Assembly (NCBI GenBank): GCA_002067965.1
Contig: MVRN01000004.1
Span: 1-64,000 of the forward strand
DNA: 64,000 nucleotides
Reading direction: 5' to 3'
DNA from: Pelotomaculum sp. PtaU1.Bin035
GTDB taxonomy: Bacteria; Bacillota; Desulfotomaculia; Desulfotomaculales; Pelotomaculaceae
Below, one piece after another: positions 1 through 10,176 of this stretch; position 1 is the first letter of the stretch, and each line of letters begins with the position of its first letter. Below the pieces are notes generated by a model. It was not told where the DNA came from. It saw nothing but the letters and a program-made list of their open reading frames with translations, and did not search any database. The position numbers and the translations under genes are program-made.

Positions 1-624
<624 letters not shown>

Positions 625-648
625 TCACTGGTTCACCCCTATCTATAG

Positions 649-1191
649 TTAGCTGATTTGCTTGAGACGATCCCCCAGGGCAGTCAACTTGGCCTTGATA
701 GTGCCGTCAATTACCTTGTCCCCGATCCGGATCAACACCCCTCCGATCAGAGACGGGTCAGTAGCATAAGAAACCTGCACTTTTTTGCCGGTCAGCTTGG
801 ACAGCAACCGGCCGAATTCGCCTTTTTCCTGATCTTGCAAATCTACCACGGACGTCACCCGGGCCGCCACAATATTGCGCGCCGCGTTGGCCCGGGCGAT
901 AAATTCAGACGCGATATCCCCCAAAAATGTCTCCCGCCGGCGGTCCACCAGCAAGTCGATAAAGTCAAGGGTCAACCCGGATATCTTCCCCTTAAAAAGC
1001 TGGCCAAGCAGCTCCTTTTTCGCGGCGGCGGCAATCCGGGGGTGATACAGTATTTTTTGCAGGCCGGCGTTCTCTTGAAGGATTGCGTTTACGGCTTTTA
1101 ATTCTTCTTCTATTTGATCAACTTGATTTGATTCCGATGCTATTTCATATAACGCCGCCGAGTAACGCCCTGCTACAGCTCCTTTTAGCAT
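649..1191 (-). CDS. atpH: F1 ATP synthase subunit delta
   Basis: Peripheral-stalk subunit (OSCP family) that ties the top of the F1 alpha/beta head to the b subunits. At 180 residues it has the usual family length: an N-terminal helical domain starting [18 protein letters not shown], and a C-terminal part with the conserved run [19 protein letters not shown] at about residues 144-162. Its start overlaps the 3' end of atpF by 7 bp, which suggests translational coupling, and atpA follows. This is the standard b-delta-alpha order. Confidence 0.96.
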   Translation of the reverse strand: MLKGAVAGRYSAALYEIASESNQVDQIEEELKAVNAILQENAGLQKILYHPRIAAAAKKELLGQLFKGKISGLTLDFIDLLVDRRRETFLGDIASEFIARANAARNIVAARVTSVVDLQDQEKGEFGRLLSKLTGKKVQVSYATDPSLIGGVLIRIGDKVIDGTIKAKLTALGDRLKQIS

Positions 1192-1673
1192 AGCAGTTCC
1201 CCTGCCTCTTTAACGAACTCCCGGACCAGCTCGTGCTGGATCTTGTCGTCAATCTGCCGCTCCAGAATTTTGCCGGCCGCGAGGACGGCCAAACTCGCGG
1301 CCTGGTCGCGCATCTCGGCGACGGCCTTGTCTTTTTCACGCTGGATCTCGGCAAGGGCCGATTCCTTCAGCCTCTTTGCCTCATTCTTGGCGTTTTCAAT
1401 AATTTCAACAGCCTGATCCTCAGCCGCCTTGGCGGCTTTCTGGATAATGTCCTGGGCCTGCTCGCGGGCACGGCGCAAGTCCGACTCAAGCTCTTCTTTA
1501 AGCTGCCCGGCTTGCTGCCTTTCCTGTTCGGCGGCGTTTATATTATTCTCGATAAGCCGCTGGCGGTCGGACAATAATTTTATTAGAGGCTTATACGCGA
1601 CAAACCGAAGAAAAATCAATAATATCAAAAAGTGAACAACCTGCGCCAGCAGTGTTGCGTTAAACTCTAGCAC
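1185..1673 (-). CDS. atpF: F0 ATP synthase subunit b
   Basis: Peripheral-stalk subunit b, 162 residues. One N-terminal membrane helix (about residues 8-27, [20 protein letters not shown]) is followed by a long, highly charged coiled coil rich in Glu, Lys, Gln and Ala up to about residue 135, typical of b subunits that dimerise and bind delta. The start follows a GGAGGGGG ribosome site. A 126 bp gap containing a strong hairpin separates it from atpE, while it overlaps atpH by 7 bp. Confidence 0.95.
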   Translation of the reverse strand: MLEFNATLLAQVVHFLILLIFLRFVAYKPLIKLLSDRQRLIENNINAAEQERQQAGQLKEELESDLRRAREQAQDIIQKAAKAAEDQAVEIIENAKNEAKRLKESALAEIQREKDKAVAEMRDQAASLAVLAAGKILERQIDDKIQHELVREFVKEAGELLC

Positions 1674-1742
1674 TCCCTAATCCCCCTCCTTCCAAGTCCA
1701 GCCATTTGCCACAATATAACGGACCACTTGGAGAACTTTGCC

Positions 1743-1788
1743 AGCCGCAGAGAGCCGGCAATCACCCGATGTCCGGCTCCCGGCGGCT
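1743..1788 (-). promoter_or_regulatory. Strong intercistronic hairpin between atpE and atpF
   Basis: Arms at 1743-1758 and 1773-1788 pair at 14 of 16 positions around a 14-nt loop, with GC-rich outer (AGCCGC/GCGGCT) and inner (AGCCGG/CCGGCT) blocks. No U-run follows on the minus strand, so it does not look like an intrinsic terminator. Lying just downstream of atpE, it could protect that part of the message from 3' decay or reduce flow into atpF. The structure is seen; the role is inferred. Confidence 0.6.
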
Positions 1789-1799
1789 GACACCGGGCT

Positions 1800-2099
<300 letters not shown>

Positions 2100-2110
2100 T
2101 TATGGGCCCT

Positions 2111-2845
2111 TTAGTGATTTTCCGCGACAGCCTGGGAAACATACGCTATGGAAAGCATCGTAAAGATAAATGCCTGGATAAAGCCCACAAAAATGCTAAA
2201 AGCCAGCCATATCACCGACGCGATAAAACCGCCGCATACGTCGACCCAGCCGGTAAGCAACCCCAGCAGGACGGCAATCAACACCTCGCCGCCGTAGATA
2301 TTCCCGTAAAGACGGAAAGCCAGCGTAATGGGCTTGGATAAATCTTCGATGAGGTTTATCGGCAGAAAGAAAACATACGGCTGGAAGTAATGTTTAAAAT
2401 AACCGGCGCCTTTGTACCTGATCCCAAAAATATAAATAAGGACAAATGTGGTCAGGGACAGGGCGAACGTGGTATTATAATCGGCCGTCGGGGAGCTGAG
2501 GGTGGGTATCAAACCAATCATATTGGAGAATAAAATAAAAATAAAAAACGTCACGACTATGCTGAGAAGATTGGCCCCTTTCTGCGGATCCATGTTCTGG
2601 TTGACCAGGTTCCTGATCCCCTCAAACATCATCTCCAAAACATTCTGCGCGCCACGCGGCCGCCTCAGATCCATGTTGCGGGTGGCTGAGACAGCGAAAA
2701 ACGCTACAATGATCATGACAATCCAAGTCATGATCATTGTTTTGGGGTTGAATGATAAATGAACGCCTCCCAGGGTTGTATCCCAGTGATGGTGAGGCCA
2801 GTTCCAAAAGTTCAGCTTTTCTTCAACTTCTTGCAGACTCAGCAT
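2111..2845 (-). CDS. atpB: F0 ATP synthase subunit a
   Basis: Stator channel subunit a, 244 residues from MLSLQEVEEKLNFWNWP. The ATG at 2845 is preferred over the one at 2866 because the GGGGGTGA ribosome site lies between them. Five to six membrane helices are visible. The essential Arg that faces the c-ring Glu lies in LAFRLYGNIYGGE, and the final helix contains FIQAFIFTMLSIAYVSQA. It precedes atpE by about 75 bp in normal order. Identity is secure. Confidence 0.96.
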   Translation of the reverse strand: MLSLQEVEEKLNFWNWPHHHWDTTLGGVHLSFNPKTMIMTWIVMIIVAFFAVSATRNMDLRRPRGAQNVLEMMFEGIRNLVNQNMDPQKGANLLSIVVTFFIFILFSNMIGLIPTLSSPTADYNTTFALSLTTFVLIYIFGIRYKGAGYFKHYFQPYVFFLPINLIEDLSKPITLAFRLYGNIYGGEVLIAVLLGLLTGWVDVCGGFIASVIWLAFSIFVGFIQAFIFTMLSIAYVSQAVAENH

Positions 2846-2882
2846 AATTCTCACCCCCTTTCTCAACTGAATTAATTCAACA

Positions 2883-3275
2883 TCAAGCGCTTTTCTTGCC
2901 GGTTTCCCTTAACGACCTGGCCACGGCACCGCAGGTGAATATGCATGGAGTGATAAACATGCCCGCCGCGGTGGCATAGAGGCTGAACCAAGAAACGCGG
3001 TAAACAAAAAAAAGAACCGCGATAATGATGGCAACCCGCAAAAAAACACCGAACTTGACGCTGGCCTTGGCTTTAGGCACAGGCAACCCCACGGTGGCCC
3101 GCACTCTCTTGCCAAGAAAATAAGCGTTCCACATACCAGTAATGGTACCCGCGAGAAACCCGCCCGCAACAGGATCCTTTGGCTGCGATACCAAAACAAG
3201 GCACATGAACACTACCAGCCAGCCGGATATCCTTAAAGCTCCCGCTAACTGACCATCAAAATCCCAGTCCCTCAT
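2883..3275 (-). CDS. atpI: AtpI-like membrane protein (ATP synthase assembly)
   Basis: Small membrane protein of 130 residues with four hydrophobic segments (about 15-32, 36-52, 76-93 and 96-117), located where atpI sits between atpZ and atpB. AtpI proteins help assemble the c-ring or insert F0 subunits in several bacteria. Sequence identity to any named member is not obvious to me, so the call rests on topology, size and position. Its start follows atpZ with a 3 bp gap. A C-terminal basic tail (RSLRETGKK) would be cytoplasmic under the positive-inside rule. Confidence 0.8.
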   Translation of the reverse strand: MRDWDFDGQLAGALRISGWLVVFMCLVLVSQPKDPVAGGFLAGTITGMWNAYFLGKRVRATVGLPVPKAKASVKFGVFLRVAIIIAVLFFVYRVSWFSLYATAAGMFITPCIFTCGAVARSLRETGKKSA

Positions 3276-3278
3276 TTT

Positions 3279-3545
3279 TTACTTCCTCTCTCTAAAAAAA
3301 ACCATTAAGGTTTTATAAATGCCCGCTACTCCAACGGCAATCCCCGCCAGCACACCCGCCAGCAACAACCAGGGCGCGGTGCCGAGCAGGCGGTCCAGAT
3401 ACTGCCCGCCAAAGAAACCCAGCAACACGGTAATCGCCAACTCAGTCCCGATGGCAGTAGTCAAGGCCAGAGCCTGCAGCGCCCCTCCCCGGCCCTGTTC
3501 ATTTCGGGGCATTTCATTTTTCTCCATATCTTTTTTATTTGCCAT
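3279..3545 (-). CDS. atpZ: AtpZ/AtpQ-like small membrane protein
   Basis: An 88-residue protein with a polar N-terminus (MANKKDMEKNEMPRNEQG) followed by two membrane helices (about 28-48 and 57-81) joined by DRLLGTAPW. This is the layout of the AtpZ family (F0F1-ATPase subunit, putative Mg/Ca transporter) that often opens atp operons. It is the first gene of the operon here, so the promoter should lie in 3546-3700. The ribosome site is weak (CAGGT 5 nt before ATG). Internal ATGs at codons 7 and 12 are possible starts, the latter preceded by GGAG. Confidence 0.82.
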   Translation of the reverse strand: MANKKDMEKNEMPRNEQGRGGALQALALTTAIGTELAITVLLGFFGGQYLDRLLGTAPWLLLAGVLAGIAVGVAGIYKTLMVFFRERK

Positions 3546-3613
3546 TTTTACCTGTGCATTAATATCTTATCCGCCTTACCATTTTTTACGGAACTGAATT
3601 TATTGCCTTCAAT

Positions 3614-3666
3614 ATTATACATTGTTCTACATTAATATATATTGTTCTTATATTGTTCTACATTAA
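3614..3666 (-). promoter_or_regulatory. Candidate atp operon promoter region with phased repeats
   Basis: On the minus strand a perfect TATAAT lies at 3619-3614, about 70 bp before atpZ; no good -35 is visible at 17 bp. Directly upstream, the plus-strand word ATTGTTCTACATTAA occurs identically at 3621-3635 and 3652-3666, with a partial copy (ATTGTTCTTAT) at 3641. Starts are 20, 11 and 31 bp apart, roughly whole helical turns. This could be an operator array or simply AT-rich repetition. Confidence 0.4.
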
Positions 3667-3705
3667 AACCGCTATTCCTCCATTATAAAAAAATTTTATA
3701 AAAAA

Positions 3706-4857
3706 TCAACAAGGTCTGAATTCTTCAAAAGTTTCTCCAGAAATACCAAACTTGTGCTTAATCGCCTGAATAATTCTTTTAGAAGCGAACCCGTCGCCAT
3801 ATGGATTGGCCGCGTTGGCCATTTTACCGTAAAAAACGCTATCGTCCAACAGGCGCCTGGTTTCTGAAACCACTGTTTCCCGGCCGGTGCCCACCAGCCG
3901 GACAGTGCCGGCGTCCACCGCTTCCGGCCGCTCGGTAGTGCCGCGCAGCACCAGGACGGGCTTGCCCAGGGCTGGGGCTTCCTCCTGCAGCCCGCCGGAG
4001 TCGCTTAAAACAAGGTAACTGTGTTTGATCAGGTTGGCAAAGGGCTGGTAATCCAGAGGCTCGATCAGGCGCACCCGGTCAAGGCCGCCCAGTTCTTCAC
4101 TCACCACATTCCTGACCGCGGGGTTCTTATGGACCGGGAATACCACTTCCACATCGCGGTAGTTTTCCACCACTTCCCGGAGCGCTTGGTAAATCTCGCG
4201 CATCGGCCCGCCCAGGTTTTCCCTGCGGTGGGTTGTGATCAGCAGCACTCTGCGGTTTTCGTAGTCTATCCGGCTCAATACCGGGTCGGCAAAAATGTAG
4301 CCCGGCTTCACGGTAGCAAGCAGGGCGTCGATCACTGTATTTCCCGTCACGAAAATATTTTCGCCGCGCACGCCCTCGCCAAGCAGGTTCCGCCTGGCGT
4401 TGGCGGTGGGAGCAAAATGCAGGTCGGCCAGCGCGCCGGTCAGGCGGCGGTTGATCTCTTCCGGAAAGGGTGAGAATTTATCGCGGGTCCGCAGGCCGGC
4501 CTCAACATGACCTACCGGGATTTGGAGGTAATAGGCGGCCAGGGCGGCCGCAAAAGTGGTGGTCGTATCGCCGTGCACCAGGACCAGGCCGGGCTTTTCC
4601 GCCTCAAAGACTTCCCGCAGCCCGGCCAGCGCCCGGCAGGTGATATCGAAAAGGGTTTGCCGCCGGCGCATAATATCCAGGTCATAATCAGGGCGGATCT
4701 CAAACAGCGCCAGCACTTGATCAAGCATCTCCCGGTGCTGGGCTGTCACGGCTACCTTACAGTCTATTTCACCCCGGCACTTTGCCAGTTCCTTCACCAG
4801 CGGCGCCATCTTGATCGCCTCGGGCCTGGTGCCGAACACTGTGATTATTTTTAGCAA
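3706..4857 (-). CDS. wecB: UDP-N-acetylglucosamine 2-epimerase (non-hydrolysing)
   Basis: Interconverts UDP-GlcNAc and UDP-ManNAc, feeding teichoic acid or polysaccharide synthesis. At 383 residues it matches the family, with the N-terminal signature FGTRPEAIKMAPLV, then VHGDTTT, HVEAGLRT near residue 118, TTHRREN near 209, and SDSGGLQEEAPALGKPVLV near 285 in the UDP-binding half. The start appears to be TTG (LLKIITVF in frame), with AAAGG about 12 nt upstream. It sits between comEB and the atp operon, as mnaA does near atp in Bacillus. Confidence 0.95.
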   Translation of the reverse strand: MLKIITVFGTRPEAIKMAPLVKELAKCRGEIDCKVAVTAQHREMLDQVLALFEIRPDYDLDIMRRRQTLFDITCRALAGLREVFEAEKPGLVLVHGDTTTTFAAALAAYYLQIPVGHVEAGLRTRDKFSPFPEEINRRLTGALADLHFAPTANARRNLLGEGVRGENIFVTGNTVIDALLATVKPGYIFADPVLSRIDYENRRVLLITTHRRENLGGPMREIYQALREVVENYRDVEVVFPVHKNPAVRNVVSEELGGLDRVRLIEPLDYQPFANLIKHSYLVLSDSGGLQEEAPALGKPVLVLRGTTERPEAVDAGTVRLVGTGRETVVSETRRLLDDSVFYGKMANAANPYGDGFASKRIIQAIKHKFGISGETFEEFRPC

Positions 4858-5005
4858 AGCTCACAACTGCCTTTCTACAGTAGCCGGTAGTCGGTAGTCA
4901 GTAATCTGTAGTTCAGTATGAGAAAACAGTTTTGCCATATCGAAGCGTTCTGAACGCATATTGGGACACTTTAAATACCGGCTAATTATTACTAATGATA
5001 ACGTA

Positions 5006-5449
5006 CTATTGATAACGTATTATCTCCACACCTGCTTCTTCAAATATTTCCTGAGCCAGAGGATCGGGGTAATCACCTTGAAAAATAACCTTTTCCACGC
5101 CGGCGTTAATCATAATCTTCGCGCAGAGCAGGCAGGGCTGGTGGGTAACGTAGCAAACCGAACCCTTGATGGCGGTGCCATGGACAGCGGCCTGGATCAC
5201 GGCATTTTGTTCGGCGTGCAGCCCGCGGCAAAGCTCGTGGCGCTCGCCGGAAGGCACGCCCATCCGCTCCCGCAGGCAGCCGGTTTCCAGGCAGTGCTTT
5301 AGTCCGGCGGGAGCTCCGTTGTAACCGCTGGCCAGGATCCGCCTGTCTTTTACAAGGACGGCGCCGACCTGCCGGCGCAGGCAGGTGGACCGTTTGGCCA
5401 CAACTCTGGTAATGTCCATGAAATACTGGTCCCAGCCCGGCCGGCCCAT
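5006..5449 (-). CDS. comEB: ComEB/dCMP deaminase family protein
   Basis: Zinc-dependent deoxycytidylate deaminase family, supplying dUMP for thymidylate synthesis; named ComEB in competence operons. The 147-residue protein has the zinc site HAEQNAVIQ (His plus catalytic Glu) and the two cysteines of THQPCLLCAK, plus the substrate-loop SGYNGAPAGL. I start it at the ATG of MGRPGWDQYF because AAAGGTG lies 9 nt upstream; an in-frame GTG at 5461 overlaps that site. Its last codons (IIRYQ) are followed by repeat-like sequence. Confidence 0.93.
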   Translation of the reverse strand: MGRPGWDQYFMDITRVVAKRSTCLRRQVGAVLVKDRRILASGYNGAPAGLKHCLETGCLRERMGVPSGERHELCRGLHAEQNAVIQAAVHGTAIKGSVCYVTHQPCLLCAKIMINAGVEKVIFQGDYPDPLAQEIFEEAGVEIIRYQ

Positions 5450-5645
5450 ACGCAACAACACCTTTATATAGGAGTCAGAATTCAGAATTCAAAATATTTC
5501 ACAGTGAACTTGTTTAGAACTCGCTGAACTTCGGGGCTTCGGTGGGGGATTCTACCCCCACCAAATTCCGAAGCGGAAAACCATCATTGGGGACATTCCT
5601 CCGGCCCAAAAGACGGTCATTAAGGAGGAGGTGTGTCCCCTTTCC
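5450..5645. repeat. Palindrome-rich intergenic block between comEB and glyA
   Basis: No gene. It contains repeat-family sequence (GGAGTCAGAATTCAGAATTC at 5470-5489), a perfect hairpin with arms 5541-5548 and 5555-5562 (GGTGGGGG/CCCCCACC), extended outward by GCTTC/GAAGC, and an imperfect inverted pair GGGGACATTCCTCC (5589-5602) with GGAGGAGGTGTGTCCCC (5624-5640). The last pair looks like a REP or miniature-element arm pair. It directly follows the glyA stop. Confidence 0.6.
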
Positions 5646-6887
<1,242 letters not shown>

Positions 6888-6921
6888 AAAACCAATCCTC
6901 CCCACTGCCGGCAATATTTAT

Positions 6922-7380
6922 TTACCGGCCGCATCGATTATATTTTTGCTCAATAGCTTCTATTTTGCCGACCCGGCGGGTATGACGCCCGCCTTGAAAT
7001 TCCGCTTGGAGCCATGTGGAAACAATATCCCGCGCCAGGCCCGGCCCGATTACCCGCTGTCCCATGGTCAGAACGTTGGCGTTGTTATGCTCACGGGCCG
7101 CTCTGGCGGAAAACGTGTCATGGCATTGCGCCGCTCTTATTCCCGGCACTTTATTCGCGGTTATGGCCACACCGATCCCCGTTCCGCAACAGATTACACC
7201 CCGGTCAAACTCACCGCCGCGCACCGCCTCGGCAACCGCCAGAGCCAAGTCGGGATAGTCCACCGCTTCCTCGGAAAAGGCGCCGAAATCTTTATATTCG
7301 ACACCGGATTCGCGAAGCAGCCCGGCTACCTCTTCCTTGAGCCTGAATCCTCCGTGATCACTCGCTATGGCAATTTTCAT
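6922..7380 (-). CDS. rpiB: Ribose-5-phosphate isomerase B
   Basis: Interconverts ribose-5-phosphate and ribulose-5-phosphate in the pentose phosphate pathway. The true start is MKIAIASDHGGFRLK at 7380, giving the family length of 152 residues. The open frame continues 90 codons upstream, but that part is translated from the intergenic repeats and is not family sequence. AAGAGG lies about 11 nt before the ATG. Conserved features are DHGG at residues 8-11, CCGTGIG with the catalytic Cys, and NNANVLTMGQRVIG. The C-terminus contains FQGGRHTRRVGKI, typical of RpiB. Confidence 0.96.
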   Translation of the reverse strand: MKIAIASDHGGFRLKEEVAGLLRESGVEYKDFGAFSEEAVDYPDLALAVAEAVRGGEFDRGVICCGTGIGVAITANKVPGIRAAQCHDTFSARAAREHNNANVLTMGQRVIGPGLARDIVSTWLQAEFQGGRHTRRVGKIEAIEQKYNRCGR

Positions 7381-7430
7381 CCTTGAACAACCTCTTTTCA
7401 CAAGAAACAAAGGAAACAGAAACAGAGGAA

Positions 7431-7580
7431 ACAAAGGGGACGGTTCTTTTTGTCCGTTTGACAATGGGGACGGTTCTTTTTGTCCGTTTTTGACAAAGGG
7501 GATGGTTCTTTTTGTCCGTATCCGTACTTCCTTTATAGCGCCTGCCAGACAATAAGAACCGTCCCCATTGTCCCATTGTC
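7431..7580. repeat. Three direct plus one inverted copy of a GGGGACGGTTC element
   Basis: Between rpiB and ywlE, the unit GACAAWGGGGAYGGTTCTT (followed by TTTGTCCGT) occurs three times head to tail at 7431-7459, 7460-7491 and 7492-7519. An inverted copy lies at 7554-7580. Copy two (7460-7478) and the inverted copy (7554-7572) match over 19 bp without mismatch and could form a large stem. The rest of the gap is unremarkable. Origin is not shown by the sequence. Confidence 0.85.
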
Positions 7581-7636
7581 TGCTCCAACCCTCAAATTCG
7601 CTTAAAAAAGGTTCGACAGCAATCGGGAGAATTCCT

Positions 7637-8116
7637 CTAATTTTGGTCAAATAATCCCGTCCGTTTTGCCCTTAGCTTGGCAAAAGCGCGTTTTATCAGA
7701 CCTTCCAGACTTTCCGCGCAATTGCGGTAGACCTCAAGAGGCCGGCCGGCCGGGTCATTCACATCCCCGCCACTCCCGGCAAATTCGGCGAGGGTCAACA
7801 CTTTGCCGGCTGTTTGCGGGTAGGCGTTCAAAATGTAGTCGCGGTGATCACGGGTCATGGTCAGGATTAGTCCGGCCTCGCAGGCTGTTTCGGGTGTCAG
7901 GCGGGTGGCGCGGTGTTCTTGCAGGTCGACCCCCATCCCGGCCAGCGCTTCCACCGCTTCAGCGGACGCGGGCGCTCCGGGCCAGGCCGCCACGCCGGCG
8001 GAAGAAACCGATATATTCTCCAATCCCGCCGGGCGCTCCTCCAAAATCTTGCGCGCCAGCGCCTCTGCCATACTGCTGCGGCAGGTGTTGCCGGTGCAGA
8101 CAAAAAGCAGATTCAT
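7637..8116 (-). CDS. ywlE: Low-molecular-weight protein arginine phosphatase, YwlE type
   Basis: Phosphatase of the low-molecular-weight tyrosine phosphatase fold, 159 residues. The catalytic loop at residues 7-14 is CTGNTCRS, with nucleophile Cys7 and Arg13. Thr at position 11 is the residue that gives YwlE preference for phosphoarginine, whereas tyrosine phosphatases usually have Ile there. The general-acid loop appears as DVNDPAG near residue 117. Its likely partners are the McsB arginine kinase and ClpC, which are outside this window. GAGAGGATG precedes the ATG. The place between ywlC and rpiB matches Bacillus. Confidence 0.92.
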   Translation of the reverse strand: MNLLFVCTGNTCRSSMAEALARKILEERPAGLENISVSSAGVAAWPGAPASAEAVEALAGMGVDLQEHRATRLTPETACEAGLILTMTRDHRDYILNAYPQTAGKVLTLAEFAGSGGDVNDPAGRPLEVYRNCAESLEGLIKRAFAKLRAKRTGLFDQN

Positions 8117-8203
8117 AAAACATCCTCTCTCAGTTCATAAATTAATGCCGGAAAGCATGGTTTTGCCCGAAGCGAATGACTTGCTCAGCGCCGGCAACAG
8201 CCT

Positions 8204-9271
8204 TTAAACATAAATTATCCTGCCGCCAGCCGCCTTGCGCAGCCGGTCCATGACCGCCATACCTACGCCACGGTCTTCCACGCCTTCAGCCAGGATCAGG
8301 TCCACACCCATTTCATCGAAACGCCGCAAGGCGGCGTACAATTCCGCGGCCACTGTTTCAGGATTGGCCCGGCATCCTGCCGGGACTACCTCCCCCACAG
8401 GTGAAAAATCCATGCTGTCGCGGTATGACAGGATACCCACCCGCCTGCCTTCCGCCCGGTACTTCCCGGCCAAATCCACTATTTTCGCGGCCACGGCTTC
8501 CTCGCCGCCTTCAACCACAAGCAGCCGCGCGCGCGGGGCGTAATGGGTGTACTTCATACCCGGGGAACGTGGCCCGCCTTCCCCTTTGAATCCGGGCCTG
8601 ACTGCCGGGTCAACCCCGACAGCCCCCAGGATTTTTTTTAATTCTTCCGGGGTGATCCCGCCCGGCCTGAGCACCAGCGGCTCCGGGCCGGCAAGGTCAA
8701 GGACGGTGGACTCCACTCCCACCCCGGCCGGCCCGCCGTCCAGGACTATATCGATCCGCCCGTCAAGATCGTTTAAAACATGCCGGGCGTTCGTCGGGCT
8801 GGGCCTTCCTGAGGTATTGGCGCTGGGCGCGGCGACGGGAACGCCTGCCGCCCGGATCAGCCCCAGCGCCACCGGGTGGCTGGGCATGCGCACGGCGACG
8901 GTGTCCAGGCCGGCGGTAACCCGGGACGGCACTTTTTCACAAGCCTGCAAAATGATGGTAAGCGGCCCCGGCCAGAAGGCATCCATCAATTCCTCAGCCG
9001 CGCGGGGAATTCCTTTAACAAGGCCGTCCAGCGCCTCCCGGCCGGCGACGTGCACGATCAGAGGGTTATCCGGCGGGCGGCCTTTCGCTTCAAAAATCTT
9101 CGCTACAGCCCGCCCGTCCAGGACATTCGCCCCGAGGCCGTAAACAGTCTCGGTCGGGAAGGCTACCAGCCCTCCCCGGCGCAGGACCCGGCCCCCCTCC
9201 TCCAGCGGGCCGGCTTCCGGAAATTCCGGGTTTACCTTTATATACTTTGTGTTGATTCTATTTTCTCGCAT
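8204..9271 (-). CDS. ywlC: L-threonylcarbamoyladenylate synthase, Sua5 type
   Basis: Makes threonylcarbamoyl-AMP from threonine, bicarbonate and ATP, the first step of the t6A37 modification of ANN-decoding tRNAs. At 355 residues it is the long Sua5 form. The YrdC domain (about residues 20-215) carries GLVAFPTETVYGLGANV, then KGRPPDNPLIVHV and SANTSGRPSPT. A linker with SPGMKYTHYAPRARLLVVEG joins a C-terminal Sua5 domain of about 110 residues. The ATG lies 6 nt after the prmC stop, suggesting coupling. Confidence 0.95.
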   Translation of the reverse strand: MRENRINTKYIKVNPEFPEAGPLEEGGRVLRRGGLVAFPTETVYGLGANVLDGRAVAKIFEAKGRPPDNPLIVHVAGREALDGLVKGIPRAAEELMDAFWPGPLTIILQACEKVPSRVTAGLDTVAVRMPSHPVALGLIRAAGVPVAAPSANTSGRPSPTNARHVLNDLDGRIDIVLDGGPAGVGVESTVLDLAGPEPLVLRPGGITPEELKKILGAVGVDPAVRPGFKGEGGPRSPGMKYTHYAPRARLLVVEGGEEAVAAKIVDLAGKYRAEGRRVGILSYRDSMDFSPVGEVVPAGCRANPETVAAELYAALRRFDEMGVDLILAEGVEDRGVGMAVMDRLRKAAGGRIIYV

Positions 9272-9277
9272 AGCTAC

Positions 9278-10150
9278 TCAACCGCCTGACGTCTTGCTTC
9301 CTATTACCATCCTGTCCCTTCCGGCCAGGTCCTTTAGGACCGCCGCTTCCCGCAACGGCGGCTGTAAAAGGCCGGCGGCGGCCTCCCTCTGTCCGCAGCC
9401 GATCTCCATTAGCAGTGTGCCGCCCGGTTTTAGAATACCCGCCGCCATGGGGATTAAACGCCGGTACAGGTCCAGCCCGTCAGCGCCGCCGTCCAGCGCG
9501 GACGGCGGCTCAAACAGCCGCACGTCCCGCGGCAGGGCCGGGAGGTCTTTTGTGGGGATGTACGGCAGGTTGGCCGTGACCAGGTCCACGCGGCCGGCTA
9601 AATCCAGGCCGGACAGCGGCGCGAGCAGGTCTCCTTGGAAAAATAACACACGCTGCCCGGCGCCGTGCAAATAGGCGTTAAGCCGGGCTGTCTCAATAGC
9701 CTCAAAAGACCGGTCCGTGGCGTAAACCACGGCTTCAGGCACTAATACGGCCAGGCTCACAGCAATAGCGCCGCTGCCGGTACCGACGTCAACGATCAAC
9801 GAAGGCGCCGGCGAGAGCCGGGCCGCCGCTTCAACCAGCAGTTCCGTCTCCGGCCGGGGGATAAGGACAAAGCGGTTGACGATAAATTCCAGGCCCATGA
9901 ATTCCTTGCGCCCGGTAAGATAGGCCACCGGCTCGCCGGCCCGCCGCCTGGCGACCAGCGCCGAAAACACCGCTTCTTCCCCGGGCGCGAGCACATTTGC
10001 CAGATCCCGGTAAAGCCCCGCCCGGTCCAGCCCGGTCACGTAGGCAAGGAGCACTTCGGCGTCCAGCGCCGGGGAATCCGCGCCGCCATCCATCAGCCGT
10101 TTTCTGGCCCGGCTGAGGGCTTCTTTAACCGTTACCGCCAAATCGCTCAC
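9278..10150 (-). CDS. prmC: Release factor glutamine methyltransferase
   Basis: SAM-dependent methyltransferase that modifies the Gln of the GGQ motif in RF1 and RF2. The N-terminal helical domain (to about residue 80) is followed by a Rossmann methyltransferase domain with the SAM loop VDVGTGSGAIAVSLA. The substrate motif reads NLPY (in TANLPYIPTKDLP) where most family members have NPPY. The start is GTG. It lies 26 bp after prfA, whose product is its substrate, the classic prfA-prmC pair. Confidence 0.94.
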   Translation of the reverse strand: MSDLAVTVKEALSRARKRLMDGGADSPALDAEVLLAYVTGLDRAGLYRDLANVLAPGEEAVFSALVARRRAGEPVAYLTGRKEFMGLEFIVNRFVLIPRPETELLVEAAARLSPAPSLIVDVGTGSGAIAVSLAVLVPEAVVYATDRSFEAIETARLNAYLHGAGQRVLFFQGDLLAPLSGLDLAGRVDLVTANLPYIPTKDLPALPRDVRLFEPPSALDGGADGLDLYRRLIPMAAGILKPGGTLLMEIGCGQREAAAGLLQPPLREAAVLKDLAGRDRMVIGSKTSGG

Positions 10151-10176
10151 TTCTACTTCCGTTATGGCCCGCTTGA

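Noticed and set aside
7431-7580. Possible CRISPR array
   Set aside because: Units are adjacent with no unique spacers of constant length, one copy is inverted, and no cas genes are present.
7381-7650. A 90-residue N-terminal extension of RpiB
   Set aside because: It is a translation of the GGGGACGGTTC repeats (recurring KRTVPF-like words) and RpiB proteins start at MKIAIASDHGG, where a ribosome site exists.
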